Shown piece by piece: positions 1-57,400 of a stretch of DNA of 64,000 nucleotides. The DNA is taken from NCBI RefSeq assembly GCF_030463535.1, contig NC_132891.1:6543122-6607121 (forward strand), in the 5' to 3' direction. Numbering within the stretch: position 1 is the first letter of the stretch; each line of letters opens with the position of its first letter. Source of the DNA: Salminus brasiliensis. Lineage: Eukaryota > Chordata > Actinopteri > Characiformes > Bryconidae. The translations under genes and the position numbers were made by a program. The notes beneath the pieces are model-generated. The model saw nothing but the letters and a program-made list of their open reading frames with translations, was not told the DNA's origin and ran no database searches.

Positions 1-2500
1 TGTCATTTGTCTGAAGCTCTTATCCAGAACTACTTCATTTTCAATCAGGTTACACAAGTAGGTGAATGCAGAGTTAGGAATCTTGGCCAGGGACTATTAT
101 TGGTGTGGCGTGGTGTGCTTACCCGGCTGTGGAACCTTAATTAAAAGGAACTGTTCTATATACAACCATGACAACTCACAGACTTCAAAGAAGATCTGAA
201 TGTGTAAATGGTCCTTATACAGATGAAAGGTTCCTTTGTGTATTATGGGACATTTTACATTGTTTTGTAAAGAACCTTTCAAAAAATGGTTCAATATACC
301 TCCGAAGGTGGTTCCAGTGGGTCTAACATCTATTCAGTACCATATAGTACCATGCTTTTTGCTCAGAGTGAAACTACTAACCTATGTTATAGCTATATTA
401 ATGTTATAGGTAGTGCTGAATGGACACCTCTTCACTGTCACTGACGTCTATATGCCAGTACTTCGGTCTATGTTATTGATCTTGGTCCCTCCTAATCACG
501 CTGAATGTCGTTAGGTTGGGTTAGGAAGGCCGTAGTGGTTTACCATTGTGGCAGATTAGTGGGTTCGTGAGCTGAATTTAGGTTTAGTTACTGATATGCA
601 GCAGCGTAAACCTACAGACTGCCACTAACTGAACAAGTTAAGTCACCGCTGAGTTTGGCCTCATAACCTTTGACCCCTACTTGGCCTCTGCACTTTGGAC
701 ACCTGAGTGATCCTGACCTCCAGTGGTTGATTAAAGTTACTGCACATCGCAGGTTTACAGAAAGCGTGTGATCAGGAGATGATCATTTCCTTCTCTGCCT
801 TTTGAGACTGAGTTAATTGCAGGGGTGTGATGATACACAAACTTCATGGTACCACATCATATCGTGGTTTCTGCATCACAATGGGATAGAGAGGAAATGC
901 CATCCTTTACATTGTTCAGATTGTTTTGGTCGAAAACGATACATACATTCATCAAAACAAATATATACACGAACAGTGTTTTGTGATTAGGTATATAAAC
1001 GACATGTGCCAGTGGAAACCCCATGCCAATTTTTGTTAATATGTCAGATAATGCAATATCTTTCTTTATTTCTAGTATATCATCTAAAATTATACATTTC
1101 ACAACCTCAATATAGAAAAAAGAGATATATTAGATATATTCCTCATAAAATCTAAGATTTCAGAATGTAGCAGGTTTTTTGCTTTATGTAATTACTCAAT
1201 AACTACATTTAGGATGTCATAAGCCTGAGGAATTGAGGGGTAAATACACATTGTGTCACACCAGCTTTAATATGTTTAAGCATGCATTTTGAGAGTGTTT
1301 CTTTACAGGTACATGTCTTGTTATAAAGGCCCTAAATTAGGCACTAGGTATAGAGGAATTGTTGTTTAATATGCCAAGATCACACTAGCTTTAAATAGGA
1401 TGTCCCAGTCGTGCTCTATAAAGATTAATGCTTTGAATTTTCTTGACTCACACGACTTGACAGTGTACATCTCTTATGCATCGTCTACCACAATTAAATC
1501 AAGGCCAAAACCTGTATACTGTATACCTTTAGTACCCTGCCTGCTACTGTCTGAGTCTTTTCCCCCTTATCTAACACTTACACTATGTCTTACAACCTTT
1601 AATGTCACAAGCACAAACCTTTAGCATGACTGAACTTTCCAATGAATGAGGTAATACCGCAACTGAAACTGATCAAGACACAGGTCTTTACACATCCTGC
1701 CTCACAGAAATGGATGGTGAAGTAAACACCTGAAAAAAATACCCCTTCTTTCAGTGACAGGCCTGCTTTTTCAGACAAAGGCTGATCCCAGTCTTGACCC
1801 GAATTATAACGTCAGTGGAGATTACTGGCATAGAAACTTGACATAACCTGTGACCAGCAAACCGGCCTGTGAGGTTTAACTCGGGCAAAACGACCAAAAC
1901 TGTCATCACTTGCACAATTATGGCAAGACGTTAAATGAGTTTGAGCTCTTTCAAACTGACACTGGAAATAGATAACGTCAGTAAAGGTGTGCATGTCTTA
2001 AATGGCTTTACCTCAATAACAGGTTCAGTTATCTTGCCAATACTGACAATAGCTACATAATCCATGCAGTTATTGCCCCTGTTTAAACACTATATAATTG
2101 ATCTTGCGTGACCAAGATTGTTAGAAACAACTCTGTCAATTGATGTAAAAAATATTATACGCAGCTTTAGGTCTATCTCTGATTTCTGTGTTTGGGTATT
2201 GACCACAACTGAACCAATTGGCCATAAATACTATTACTATATAATTACTGCACTCAAACATTTCTATGATTTGGATGAATGTGGTGGTACCCACGGACAG
2301 ACTTTTCTGTGCTGTGTGTGGCAAAAAAAATCTAATAGGATTTTCTAAGGTGTTTATCTACGTCGTCCATCTTCTGTTGTTGCTATTAGACGTGGATTCC
2401 TGTAACTGACGAGGTTTAATTCATTACATTCCCCTGTTTTACTACCCTTCCCCCATTTTACTGCCTGCCTGCTCGGATTTGGGAAAGAAATGGAGGACTT
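1..2500. other. Upstream flank with no recognised gene
   Basis: AT-rich non-coding sequence. Open frames here are short, lack splice-site context and resemble no protein family I know. Around 510-600 there is a weak tRNA/SINE-like patch containing GGGTTCG, too degraded to call. I see no exon of a neighbouring gene. Confidence 0.5.
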
Positions 2501-3377
2501 CCTAACTCAAAACGCGACCGGGGGGATGGCTTCCCGAGCCCTAGCAAGCCTCCAAACACCTTAGAGTGGAAGATATGTGTAAAACGGAAAGAAATGTGAA
2601 GGAAAGGCTGGCGAATGTCGTGTACATTTTGCGGACTCTTGATCGTAACCCTTATTATTGTTGTAGTCCGAGACAACATGGCAGCGTCGCTCAGATTCTG
2701 CATGGTCGAACACAGTGAGGGGGAAAACCACGCAGCTATATCTGCTAAAAACGCTCAAATCTATCAGATATTACTTAAAACACACAGACGACACGTTTAA
2801 TGTTGTGATACGAGCGCTAGCTAGCTAGCTACGCCTGCGACAAGCCTTCCCTCGCCCTCAACGTTAGCATCGTAGCCTCCTATGTGTGTGTATAGCTATA
2901 TGTGTGTGCTAGCCTGTGCCTCGTATCCCTACGCGGAGGGCTTGTGCTTTTTTGGAGGGAGGGGGGGGGCGTCGAGCACAAACCGGACCCCAAACAAGCG
3001 TGAGCGGGTTATCTCTTAAGAAAACGTGTGTCTTAAAGCGGGGTGCTTTCGCTTAAAGTTGAGCGGTTTGCCTGAATTAACGCGGGGGCACGTTAAACGT
3101 GTTAGAGAGGGGACTATTTGTCGGAGAGCGGAAGACGACAAATAGTGGCCGGCACTTCTTCTTCTTCGCTGCCTTTGCCTCAGTGTGTAGTATTATGTGT
3201 GTATGAGAGAGCGAGTGTGTGTGTGTGTATGAGTGAGTGTGTGTGTGTGTGTGTGTTGGGTGAATGGAGGCGCAGCTCTTCCTGGTGGTGAACAAACACT
3301 GACAACTACAGGGCAGCCGAGCTACCACTCGCACGGCCACACACACCTTCTCCTTCAGCCCAAAACAACGTAAAAAC
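2500..3377 (+). promoter_or_regulatory. phip: Probable phip CpG-rich promoter and 5' UTR
   Basis: Base composition changes sharply near 2500: CpG becomes frequent (GCGACCG, CGCGGAGG, CGTCGAGC and others) and AT-rich runs stop. The block ends at the phip start codon. No TATA box is evident, as is usual for CpG-island promoters of broadly expressed genes. It also holds a CTAG tandem palindrome near 2817-2832, a G-run near 2961-2970 and a GT/GAGT microsatellite at 3209-3256. The transcription start cannot be located by eye. Confidence 0.6.
2678..2800 (+). other. Candidate upstream ORF in the phip 5' region (40 codons)
   Basis: An ATG in good context (AACATGG) opens a 40-codon frame ending at 2800, before the phip start and out of any exon structure. 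The sequence around the ATG (CAACATGGCAGCG) also resembles a YY1-type promoter element, so it may be a factor site rather than a translated uORF. It resembles no protein I know. Confidence 0.25.
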
Positions 3378-48589
<45,212 letters not shown>

Positions 48590-48688
48590 CTGTGCCAACC
48601 TGCTGGTCCTTTGTGACTTCATACCACACTGGAAGATAATAGCACTTTGGTTTTTCTTGATTCACAATGTGTACATTATTTCCACATG

Positions 48689-48694
48689 AATAAA
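48689..48694 (+). terminator. phip: Candidate proximal phip poly(A) signal AATAAA
   Basis: Canonical hexamer 100 nt downstream of the phip stop codon. Confidence 0.5.
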
Positions 48695-48770
48695 ATACAT
48701 CACATCGACACGGTTACTGCCAAAAGAAATGAACTTGAAAGGCGTCAGTTGTGTTGAGGTAATGTGCATT

Positions 48771-49077
48771 ACGTCCAAAAGTTCGTAGACACCGCATCCA
48801 ATGTTTCTTCTAAGATCAATGGCATTAACTGAAATTAATTTGCCTCCACCTCCTTTGGCTGCAGTGACAGTCTTCACTCTTCTGGCAAGGCTGAACACTA
48901 GGTGTTGGAACATTGCTCTGAGGCTCCACTGCTCAACAGGCAAGTGCTATGGGGCTTTACAGCCAGTGTGCTAGCCTTGAACAGGGTGACCTCTTATTCG
49001 GCTGGTCCAAAGCATCCCATTCTATTGGCAAAGCCGTTCTGTAAAGTTCACAAGGAACTAATACTTTTGGACATATA
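48771..49077. mobile_element. MITE with GTCCAAAAGTTCGTAGACAC ends
   Basis: GTCCAAAAGTTCGTAGACAC at the left and ACTAATACTTTTGGACATAT at the right form a terminal inverted repeat. The interior TGGCTGCAGTGACAGTCTTC resembles sequence near 53780. Confidence 0.65.
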
Positions 49078-50183
49078 GAGAACATTACATGAACACAATA
49101 ATCATTGCCAAAGGTATATACACTGAAAGACAACTCTTATGTTGATGTGATGTATTTTCTCAAGTGCAATCAACGAGCACTTTTGAATCAAGTGAATTTC
49201 AAAGCACTATTATTTTCAGTGCATATCTGTGCCCCACTGCTGTCCCGCAATGTTTTGGGGGGCAACACACCATTCCTGCTGCTACTTGACTGTCTTGAGG
49301 TTATCTGATTCTTTGATTCTGACTCTGAATCGTTTGACTCTCCTCAGCGACTCTGAACCGAAGGGCTTCTGTCCTTGAAACGGTCGCTCAGCCCCTGATA
49401 GCCCTCCCTCCGCACTCCTCCCAACACACTTCCCCTTTGCGTTAAAACGCACACGCAGTTAAACATGCATTCTACCAATGTTTTCATGTACATGTGCACT
49501 GATTGAAAGCCAGTGAGTCGAGGTACTTCAGTCTTCAGTCTGACAGACGTTGCAGTTTCTTCTCTTGCATCACACCTGCATCACCATGTTTTTACAGCGG
49601 TAGTAGTCGCTAAAGGCAACAAGTCAAACCTTCATTCTTCAGTTTCTAACAGAGTGTTCTACGAGCATGAGTGTGAGCGTGAGTGTGTGTTTGTGTATGA
49701 GTGTATGTGGAGTTTCAGAGTAGGATATTTTGGTGGTTATGCAATGATGGACCTTTTAAACTGTTAAGATTGTCTTTAAAACTTCTCTCCGAGTCAAAGG
49801 AAGCCCCAACGGCCGGTTTTAGCATGTTTTTATATATTTAGCAATACCTTGTGCCTTTTGATCATTTAAATACAACATTCTTTCTTTGTACTCCACACTG
49901 TGTAGTATTGTGTGTGTGTGTGTGTGTGTGTTGGATGCTTGATTGTTATTGATTTATCTAGAACAAATTGTCTCATTGAACTGATGATATAGGCTAATGA
50001 GTGCTATGTCTCTGTATTACCACTATTACCATGTGTGCATGTGTGTGTTTGGGGGGAGGAGGGTACAGAGGTGACCTCATGCTGATAGTGGTCTGTAAGG
50101 CATGTAATTGAAGCGACATTAGGCATAGACACACTTTTATGCCCTGGATTCCCAGTGTGGCACTTGCAAAGAGATTAACCTGC

Positions 50184-50184
50184 G

Positions 50185-50227
<43 letters not shown>

Positions 50228-50231
50228 CACA
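50184..50231. repeat. (AC)n microsatellite
   Basis: About 23 CA dinucleotides with one interruption. Confidence 0.9.
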
Positions 50232-50605
50232 TAAACACTTAGCCATTCATTCAAGAGAGCTCTATTCAAGTCACAGCACTTCTGTACAGTACCTTGGGGT
50301 TCATCTAGCATTTAAGAGGGTAGCTCCGCTGAGCAGGGGTTGAAGGGAGTGGGGATTCTTCTCAGTGCATTACGATGGAAAGCAAGATTTTTCAGTTCTT
50401 TTTCTTTTTCCCTGGAAACGCACATTCCTTTCATGCTAGCAAAAACGCTCAGTCAGAAACACTGTGTGTGGCTGTCTTAACGTATTGGAGAAGGTCTGGA
50501 GTGTTTCTTTCTGGTGCATTGGCCGGTCAAGGTCATCTCACAGAAGGGAGAGAAGGATTCAGTCTCTGTGGTTTTGCCTGTGCCTTGGAACACTGTGTGT
50601 TTGTG

Positions 50606-50638
<33 letters not shown>

Positions 50639-51130
50639 GTATGAGAGTGAAAGAGTGAGTGACTGAGAGATATAGAGAGATATTGAGAAGATTTAGGGTG
50701 ACAGAGAGAGAAATATAGATTTAAAATCCTGGTACTTCACTTGCTTGATAAACAATTCTGCAGCCTGGAGTTATTTCAACGAACAGTCTCCATGAGGTCT
50801 ATTCTGCTTGATGTAGTCGAAGCTTTACATGTATATCCTTGTTTTTGCCAGAAACAGCTTATTTTTATTGCCAGAACGATTTTTATTCTTTTTTTTTTTT
50901 TTTTAGGTCCTGCTCATTGTTGGCAGTTGTGGTCTGGTCAGGTCATTCACTGAAAAAAAGTGATGCACTGAATGAACTTGTGGAGGTGTAGATCATTCCC
51001 ATATTCAGCAGCTATAGTAACAGTAGTTGCCAAATGTAAGTGAACCGAGAGATACCGCAAAGAATTCTCCCAAATGTCTTTGGATTCACTAAATTACTAG
51101 GTCTTTGAGGAGTCTACATATGTACAGTAG

Positions 51131-51270
51131 CAGTCAAATGTTTGGACACACCTGATTGAATGTGTGCTGATCATGACCTTAAAAACATTTGATTCAAATG
51201 CTGGGGACACACAGGTAGTTAGGATCCACTGTAGTTAGGATGTCACAGTAGGGGGGGTTTAAGTAGACCT
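51131..51270. mobile_element. Dispersed DNA-transposon end (GTCAAATGTTTGGACACACC)
   Basis: GTCAAATGTTTGGACACACC followed by TGAATGTGTGCTGATCATGA recurs at 54155-54275 with small differences. This terminus type is common in fish DNA transposons. Confidence 0.55.
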
Positions 51271-51735
51271 AAATGATATCAAGAATCACTTTTCCTATAG
51301 TGATGGAATACATTATATGAACTTAAGCATGATCATGTAAAATAGAAACTTCAAGGGAGTACAAAAGGTAAAGCATCTGTGTATTGCATTAAATAACACC
51401 CCTACCCGGCTTCCCTGTTCCCGTAGCTGCACAGAAATAAGATGAGATGAGACCACCGCTGGTGTACAAAAGAGATATGTGTGATTCCATTTGATGTGCT
51501 TGTTTAGAGTCTTTACTTGTTTCCATATATTTTATTTTATTTGTTCTAATTGTCTTTAACATTTTGACTCATATTATATTTAACCCTGTTAAACCAAACA
51601 TCCATGCAGTTGGGACTGTGTCCTGCTGCCAGAGGATTATAGCACTTAAGACAAGCACTTACTTTTTAGTTTCATGTAATAAATCATGTATTTGTCCAAG
51701 ACAATTCATGTTCTTTGCATGCATCCATCTTTACA

Positions 51736-52229
51736 TACAGCCATAACATTAAAACCACTGACAAGTTAAGTGAATGACACTGATTATCTGGGTCCAGTGG
51801 CACCTGTCAAGCAGTGGGGTCTACATATTAGGCAGCAAGTGAGCAGTCAGCTCTCAAAGTTGATGTATTGGAAGCAGGAAATGTGGGCAATTGTAAGAAT
51901 TCGAGCCACTTTGGCTTGACAACTGGGCATCAGGCAGGTCTTTAGGGGTGGTCCCAGTATGCAGTGATTAAAAGTGCTCCAAGGTAGAACAGCCAGTCAA
52001 CCAGCATAGGGTCATCTGTGCCCAAGGTTTTTTGATGTTATCCCTGAAGGCCCCACCTCACATCTTTCAACAGGACTTTCAAGAAGGATCTGATGATAAC
52101 ACCTTGGTGCCAGATACCACAGGACACCTTCAGAGGTCTTGTGGAGTCTTGCCTCAACAGAGCTGTTTTAGTGACAAGGGGGAACAGCACAATATTAGGC
52201 AGGTTTTAATATTATGGCTGATTGGTGTA
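51736..52229. mobile_element. MITE, family A, near full length
   Basis: CAGCCATAACATTAAAACCA at the left and TTTTAATATTATGGCTGATT at the right. The interior CACCTTCAGAGGTCTTGTGG matches the intron 8 copy. Confidence 0.75.
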
Positions 52230-53015
52230 TGTAAATGAATGTTGCAACAACAATATGCCACATTTTGCTTCAGCCTTATAGGTTTAATAAATGTTAAAAA
52301 TTACTCTTATTTAAACTGCAGCCATTTCAGAAATAACAGCCTGAAAATCATTAAAGAAATCACTCATCACCATGTGTTCTTAAGCGTATCGGCCAACATT
52401 AGATGAATTGAGACGATACACACATTACACTTCAGCAAACATTCAGTGCATCACTGTTTTTTCAGTGTGTTGTGGTCGTACTGATTTAGGCCATAGCTTT
52501 AAAACTGGTTTGGTGAACCAAAGTCATGTATGTATATGTGTGTGTGTGTGTGTGTATGAGACGGTGAGTATGGGCTTTTGTAGTTTATGGCTGCGTGCTG
52601 GGTGTGTTCTGCATGCATGTTGTTTATACTGTGTGTGAATGTGTGTGTGTGTGTATACAGGTCATTGAGATGGTTTTCTGATCACAGCTTGTTTTGTTTG
52701 ACCATTTGACCCTTGCCCAGTCCCCCATACTGCTACCTGCACAGAAAGTGCCATCCCACGGACACTGAGAGCAAAGCGGGCTGCATGTGCACTCGGCCCT
52801 CTGTCCCAGACGTCCCGAGGGACAAACACACCTTCAAGGGTTGGGTTTTCCCCCCTCACTGGTCCTATGTGCCTGGGCCGAGGGGGCTTTCTATGTTAGT
52901 TTGTATACTTTTATATAAAGACATAAGAGTAAATGCAAAAAAGAAAACATTAAGATAGAATGTACGTGTAGGGAGTACAGTTGTCATTAGTTAGTTCATA
53001 CTGATATTTTATTGA

Positions 53016-53021
53016 AATAAA
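53016..53021 (+). terminator. phip: Candidate distal phip poly(A) signal AATAAA
   Basis: Hexamer in TATTGAAATAAACAGTTG, followed by a GT-rich stretch (GTTGTGTTTCC), the usual layout of a functional cleavage site. Confidence 0.4.
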
Positions 53022-53089
53022 CAGTTGTGTTTCCACACGCTGCTCCGTTGTCTACTTGCTCTCAGGCGGAAATGTGCTTAAAGGATCCG

Positions 53090-53445
53090 TACCGTGGTCC
53101 TTAAATGAGATAGATGAGACCACCTCATGCAGGGCCTTCTGGAGTACAAGAGATATGTCTGATACTATCTGGTGTCTTTTCTAGTTTCTAAATAAGATTT
53201 TTTTTAGTTCTTATTGTCTTTAACATTTTGACTCTGTTAAACCAAATGTCCATGCAGTTGGGACAAGTCCCTTAACTTGTTTACATCTGCTGCCAGAGGA
53301 TTATAGCACTTAAGACAAGCATTTACTATTTAGTTTAATGTCCAAGAAAATTCATGTTCTTTACATACACCAATATTTACATATAGCCATAACATTAAAA
53401 CCACTGACAAGTGATGTGAATAGCACTGATTATCTGGTTAGCTCT
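53090..53445. repeat. Second copy of the 51430-51800 segment
   Basis: Shares, in the same order and orientation, GTCTTTAACATTTTGACT, GTTAAACCAAA, CCATGCAGTTGGGAC, GCCAGAGGATTATAGCACTT and CATAACATTAAAACCACTGA with 51430-51800. Confidence 0.75.
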
Positions 53446-53939
53446 GCTTATGTGATTATCTCTTGCACAGAATTATGCTGAAAGGGTCTGTCCCATGGTC
53501 AAGTTCTTTCCTTTCTTCCAATAAAACAATTTAAATTAATTACATTTTAAGTACATACCTCTCACAGCTCGGTTCATACAGTGCTTACTGAAAAACAACC
53601 GTTTTTGAGCTCACCGTGGTTGCATATTATGCCAAGTTTTAACAAGGCCCTTGTGAAGGTTTCAGCCAATCAGAAGAGAGGTCGTTTACATACAGTCTTA
53701 AAGTCTGGAAGGCACAGTAAGAGAGAAAGCCTTTTAGAAAGTTTCTTCCAAAATCAAGGCTTTTAAAGGCATTGGTCCCTGCTCTACAGCAGTAACAGCC
53801 TCCACCTTTAGGAGCAGGGTTTGTGACATTGCTGTGACGGTTTGATTGCATTGCTATTGAAGAAGTGTAACCCAATTCTCATGTGCAGCCGCTCCAGATC
53901 ATCCATTTTTATTCTTCCATTTTATTGCGTTCATTATAC

Positions 53940-54275
53940 ACAATATGTCCAAATAATTGTGGTCACCTAGTCCCTGTAGAGAAGTACTGCCAATAGAATA
54001 GGACTCTCTGGAGCAGATGAACATGAAGTTATTGGCACCACCAGACGTGGGCCAGAGGGGTATGAAGCCACCCAGCATTGAGCCGTGGAGCAGTGGAACT
54101 GTGTTCTCTGGAATGATGGTGGTGCTCCATCCAATACTTTTGGGATTTGGGAGTCAAAAGTTTGGACACACCTGGTTGAATGTGTGCTGATCATTATCTT
54201 AAAAACATTTGATCAAAAGAAGACACTGTAGTTAGGATGTTGTGGTTTGGGGGAAGTTTCAGGTAGGCCTAAGTT
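53940..54275. mobile_element. Family B MITE fragment joined to a GTCAAAAGTTTGGACACACC element
   Basis: GAGAAGTACTGCCAATAGAA and GAGCAGTGGAACTGTGTTCT match family B; from 54151 the sequence changes to the element also present at 51131. Confidence 0.55.
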
Positions 54276-57200
54276 GTAGGACCATGGCAGTGTAAATGTG
54301 TGAGAGTGGAAAAACCTCTCAGACCATGCAGCTACAGTATTTTAACATGATTACATACACATTTACTCCTTAATTTAGCAAGACCAATAATAATAATAAT
54401 CTTAATAGTCTATATAACCAAATCATCTTATTTCAATTTACACAAAATTCTAACTGCAGTGTGTCCCCAGCGTCCCCTTTTTTCAAAACAGAAATATGGT
54501 CACCCCGGCATTTGGAATAAACTTTTTTAAGATGATGATCAATGTCCTTACTTTTGACTTTTACTGTATCTAATATGTATTATGTTAATGAGGTATATTT
54601 TAATCAAGGCCAGAATAATCAGAACTCCTGAACCAAAAAGGCCCCACATTTTTGAATGGCGTTATGGCAGAAAGATGTCTCATGTAGGGATTAATAATAC
54701 TGTCCATGACCTCCATGAAGAACTGAACACCTGTGCCAGCATTTGGGCGCACTTTAAAGAAGCTGAATTCTGAAATGATGAGGTATGTCCACAAACCTTT
54801 GGACATATAGGATCACACGAATGTTATGAGTAGAATTCAGGGGAACCATAAAATCCAAGAAAAATGTATAATATAGGCCCATAAAAAGAGACATTACACC
54901 ATTATTATTGCCTCTGAAGGCCAGTCTATTATTTTATTGCTGAGCTCTGAGCTCCCACTTTCTGATAAGATCCTGGTAAAAGAATCTCGATGGGGCTTTC
55001 TTGTCTGCCCTCAGGACCGGCTTGACCACTTTAGAGGGTCTTTCATGTGCAGTTCTCCCTCCTGCTGGGTAGAAAAAGCCTCCCAGGAATACTCCTGAGA
55101 TTTTAATGAATGATCCACCACATCGCTCTTGAACTCCTGTCATGATTTGTAATGAGCTTGATATTTTGCAGACCCCCTTTACACGCATGTTCTTCTTATC
55201 TACCGTATTCTCACACTGTCCAACACACCGTCTCCTGTACGCCTGACTGCCACACTCAATAGACCACCAGATCCTTCTCTGATGGTATTGGTATGGATAC
55301 GGATGGCTATGGATATGAATTTATCACGCAGATCGTTCCTCTGTTATCTCGGAGCCTCTTGCTCAAACCAGTGATTAGTAAAGTTACCCGTGAGGATATT
55401 GTAGTTTCCCCTGCTCTAACACACCTGACTCAGCACCTGAGGAACTCCTTAATCAGTTCATGGGTAGAGTCAGGTGTGCTAGGTGAGGGAAGTACTACTC
55501 AATCTGGTGCAGCCTAGAAGAAGATGGGTTCCTCTTTGAGTCTTTTGAGTGTTTTTGTTTTCTCAAAGACTTTTTACTTTTGGAGTTGGTTCCTTTTAGA
55601 GGTCAGAGGTGCTCAACCATGCTCCTGGTCATCTACCGTCCAGAAGAGGTTGATTGCAACATAAATCTAACATACAGCAGCTGATCCATCAAGATCTTCA
55701 GGAGCATCTGAATATTACAACCAGGGGTGTTGGAGTTTTTTAGGGTTTCCACTCTATTTTCAGTCTTGGTTCTTGTAGGTGTGCTCAGGGCGTTAGAGGT
55801 CACAGTTTTAAAGTGCTTTGTTTTATCTTTGAATTCACCTATGTTTTTTTATAAAGAAGGTCATGCTTTGGGAGCGCCCCCCCCCCCTTAATCTTGTTTT
55901 AGGTGATTTCAAGCCTTTAGAGAGCTCTTATTTGTTTGTTTTGTACTTCTTGGTTGTGAATCTTGGTTTCTTTCACAGGTTGTTTGGGAGAGGTTTTTTG
56001 AGTATAGGATCATTTAGGGGTGTTCAGGCTTTTTGGAAATGCTTTTTTTTCTCCTTTAAAATCTCGCTTCCCTTTTATGTTTTTCACAGATTTGGAGTCT
56101 TGGTATCTTCAGGTGTTTTCATGGTTTGGGAGATGTTTTACTCTTTCAGGTGTGTTCAGGCTTTTGGAGAGGTTTCCCCTTTTGGTTCCTTTAGGTGTTT
56201 CACAGGTCTGTAGTGTCTTCTCTTCTCTTGGAGTCTTGGTTGCTTTAAGTATGTTCAGCCTTTTTGGAAAGTCTTCTCTTTTCCTTTACATATTTTTTTA
56301 TGGTTTTGAGATTTTTCCACTTTGATGATTTCATGCATCCTGTGTTTGGTTCCTTCAGGCCTTTAAACATTTTTGGAGAATCTTCATTTATTTTCATATT
56401 TTCACGACCTAGGCTAAAATCAGACATCACCCAGGTTTCGCAAGAAATTCTCAGTTGGGACGTTTTTTCTGATACTGTTACCCTTCTCTTCTGTATCAGG
56501 CTGCTGGATATGCTAACCAATCAATCCCTAAGGTACCAGATGGCCTCTTTTTCCTGGACATGTCCTCTTGAAAAAGCGTCACAATTCTACACTGTGTAAA
56601 AAAAGTTAAGTATTTAAACTGTTCAATAATGTTTAATCTGTTCAATTTTCTTACTTATAACATTTTTAAACCTGTAGTTTAGGCAATACAAATGTAGCAC
56701 TATTTGTCATGCTAAGAAGCACCCTGAATTAAACTGAATTGAAATTGAGAAAGAGAGAGAATGAATGTTAAAAAATGTTAAAGTTAATAATAAAAAGAAA
56801 CTGCAGAAATACAAGGTTCTAGGACAGCACAGAATTTCACAAATTGAACATAAAATTAAGGGACCAAATGTTCTGAAATGTCCAAATCAATAATCAGATC
56901 AAAGTCACCCCCCCAGTTATAGTCTGCTGCACTTACCAGGAGGACTGAAAAAGGTCCAGTGCAATAGTGTTTTTAAGGGAGCTGACTTTATATTGTGATG
57001 ATAAACCTAAAGGAGATTATTTGAGCATATGTGCTATTAAGGGTATTTATTAGACTTGGTAAATAGTCATATGTTGTCATATGTTGTCTCTCTCACATGC
57101 ACAGACACACTGCTCTGGTTCTACAACTGTTCTAGGCCTACTTAATGCCCCCGGCCACAACATCCTAACCTCGGTGGACGCTCGTGTGTCCCCACTCTTT

Positions 57201-57400
57201 TTTAAAAACCAAAATATGGTCATTCTATATTAAACACAACCTCTATATCCTCACTATCATGCAAATGATCTCGCTGGTTAGGTGAGTGTATCTGAATCAC
57301 AGGCTTCAGCTGAATCCATCTGCTGTGGATGACCGTGGCTGTCGGTTCTATGGACACTGTCTCCCTCTGCTGGCCGTTCCTGTGAACTGCACCCTGTAAA
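54276..57400. other. Intergenic region, repeat-derived
   Basis: Contains repeat patches at 54577-54815, a degenerate tandem tract at 55520-56400, CTGGTCATCTACC-type repeat at 55610-55740, and an unassigned 84-codon minus-strand frame (54934-55188) without visible homology. No gene model is supported. Confidence 0.5.
55520..56400. repeat. Degenerate tandem repeat (GTGTTCAGGCTTTTGGAGA-type)
   Basis: Variants of TCTTGGTTCCTTTAGGTGT and GTTCAGGCTTTTTGGAAA recur roughly every 60-100 bp. The 111- to 116-codon plus-strand frames across it are repeat translations rich in Phe. Confidence 0.6.

Larger units (their letters stand above)
48590..53040 (+). other. phip: Probable phip 3' UTR / downstream region with two candidate ends
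   Basis: An AATAAA lies 100 nt past the stop (48689-48694) and another at 53016-53021 closes a non-repetitive stretch (about 52660-53040). The interval holds family-related MITEs (48771-49075, 51736-52229), CA/GT tracts (49910-49931, 50184-50231) and (TA)n near 50608-50638, but also long single-copy-looking stretches (49320-50000, 50230-50960). Mammalian PHIP has a long 3' UTR, so use of the distal signal is plausible; not proven from sequence. Confidence 0.4.
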
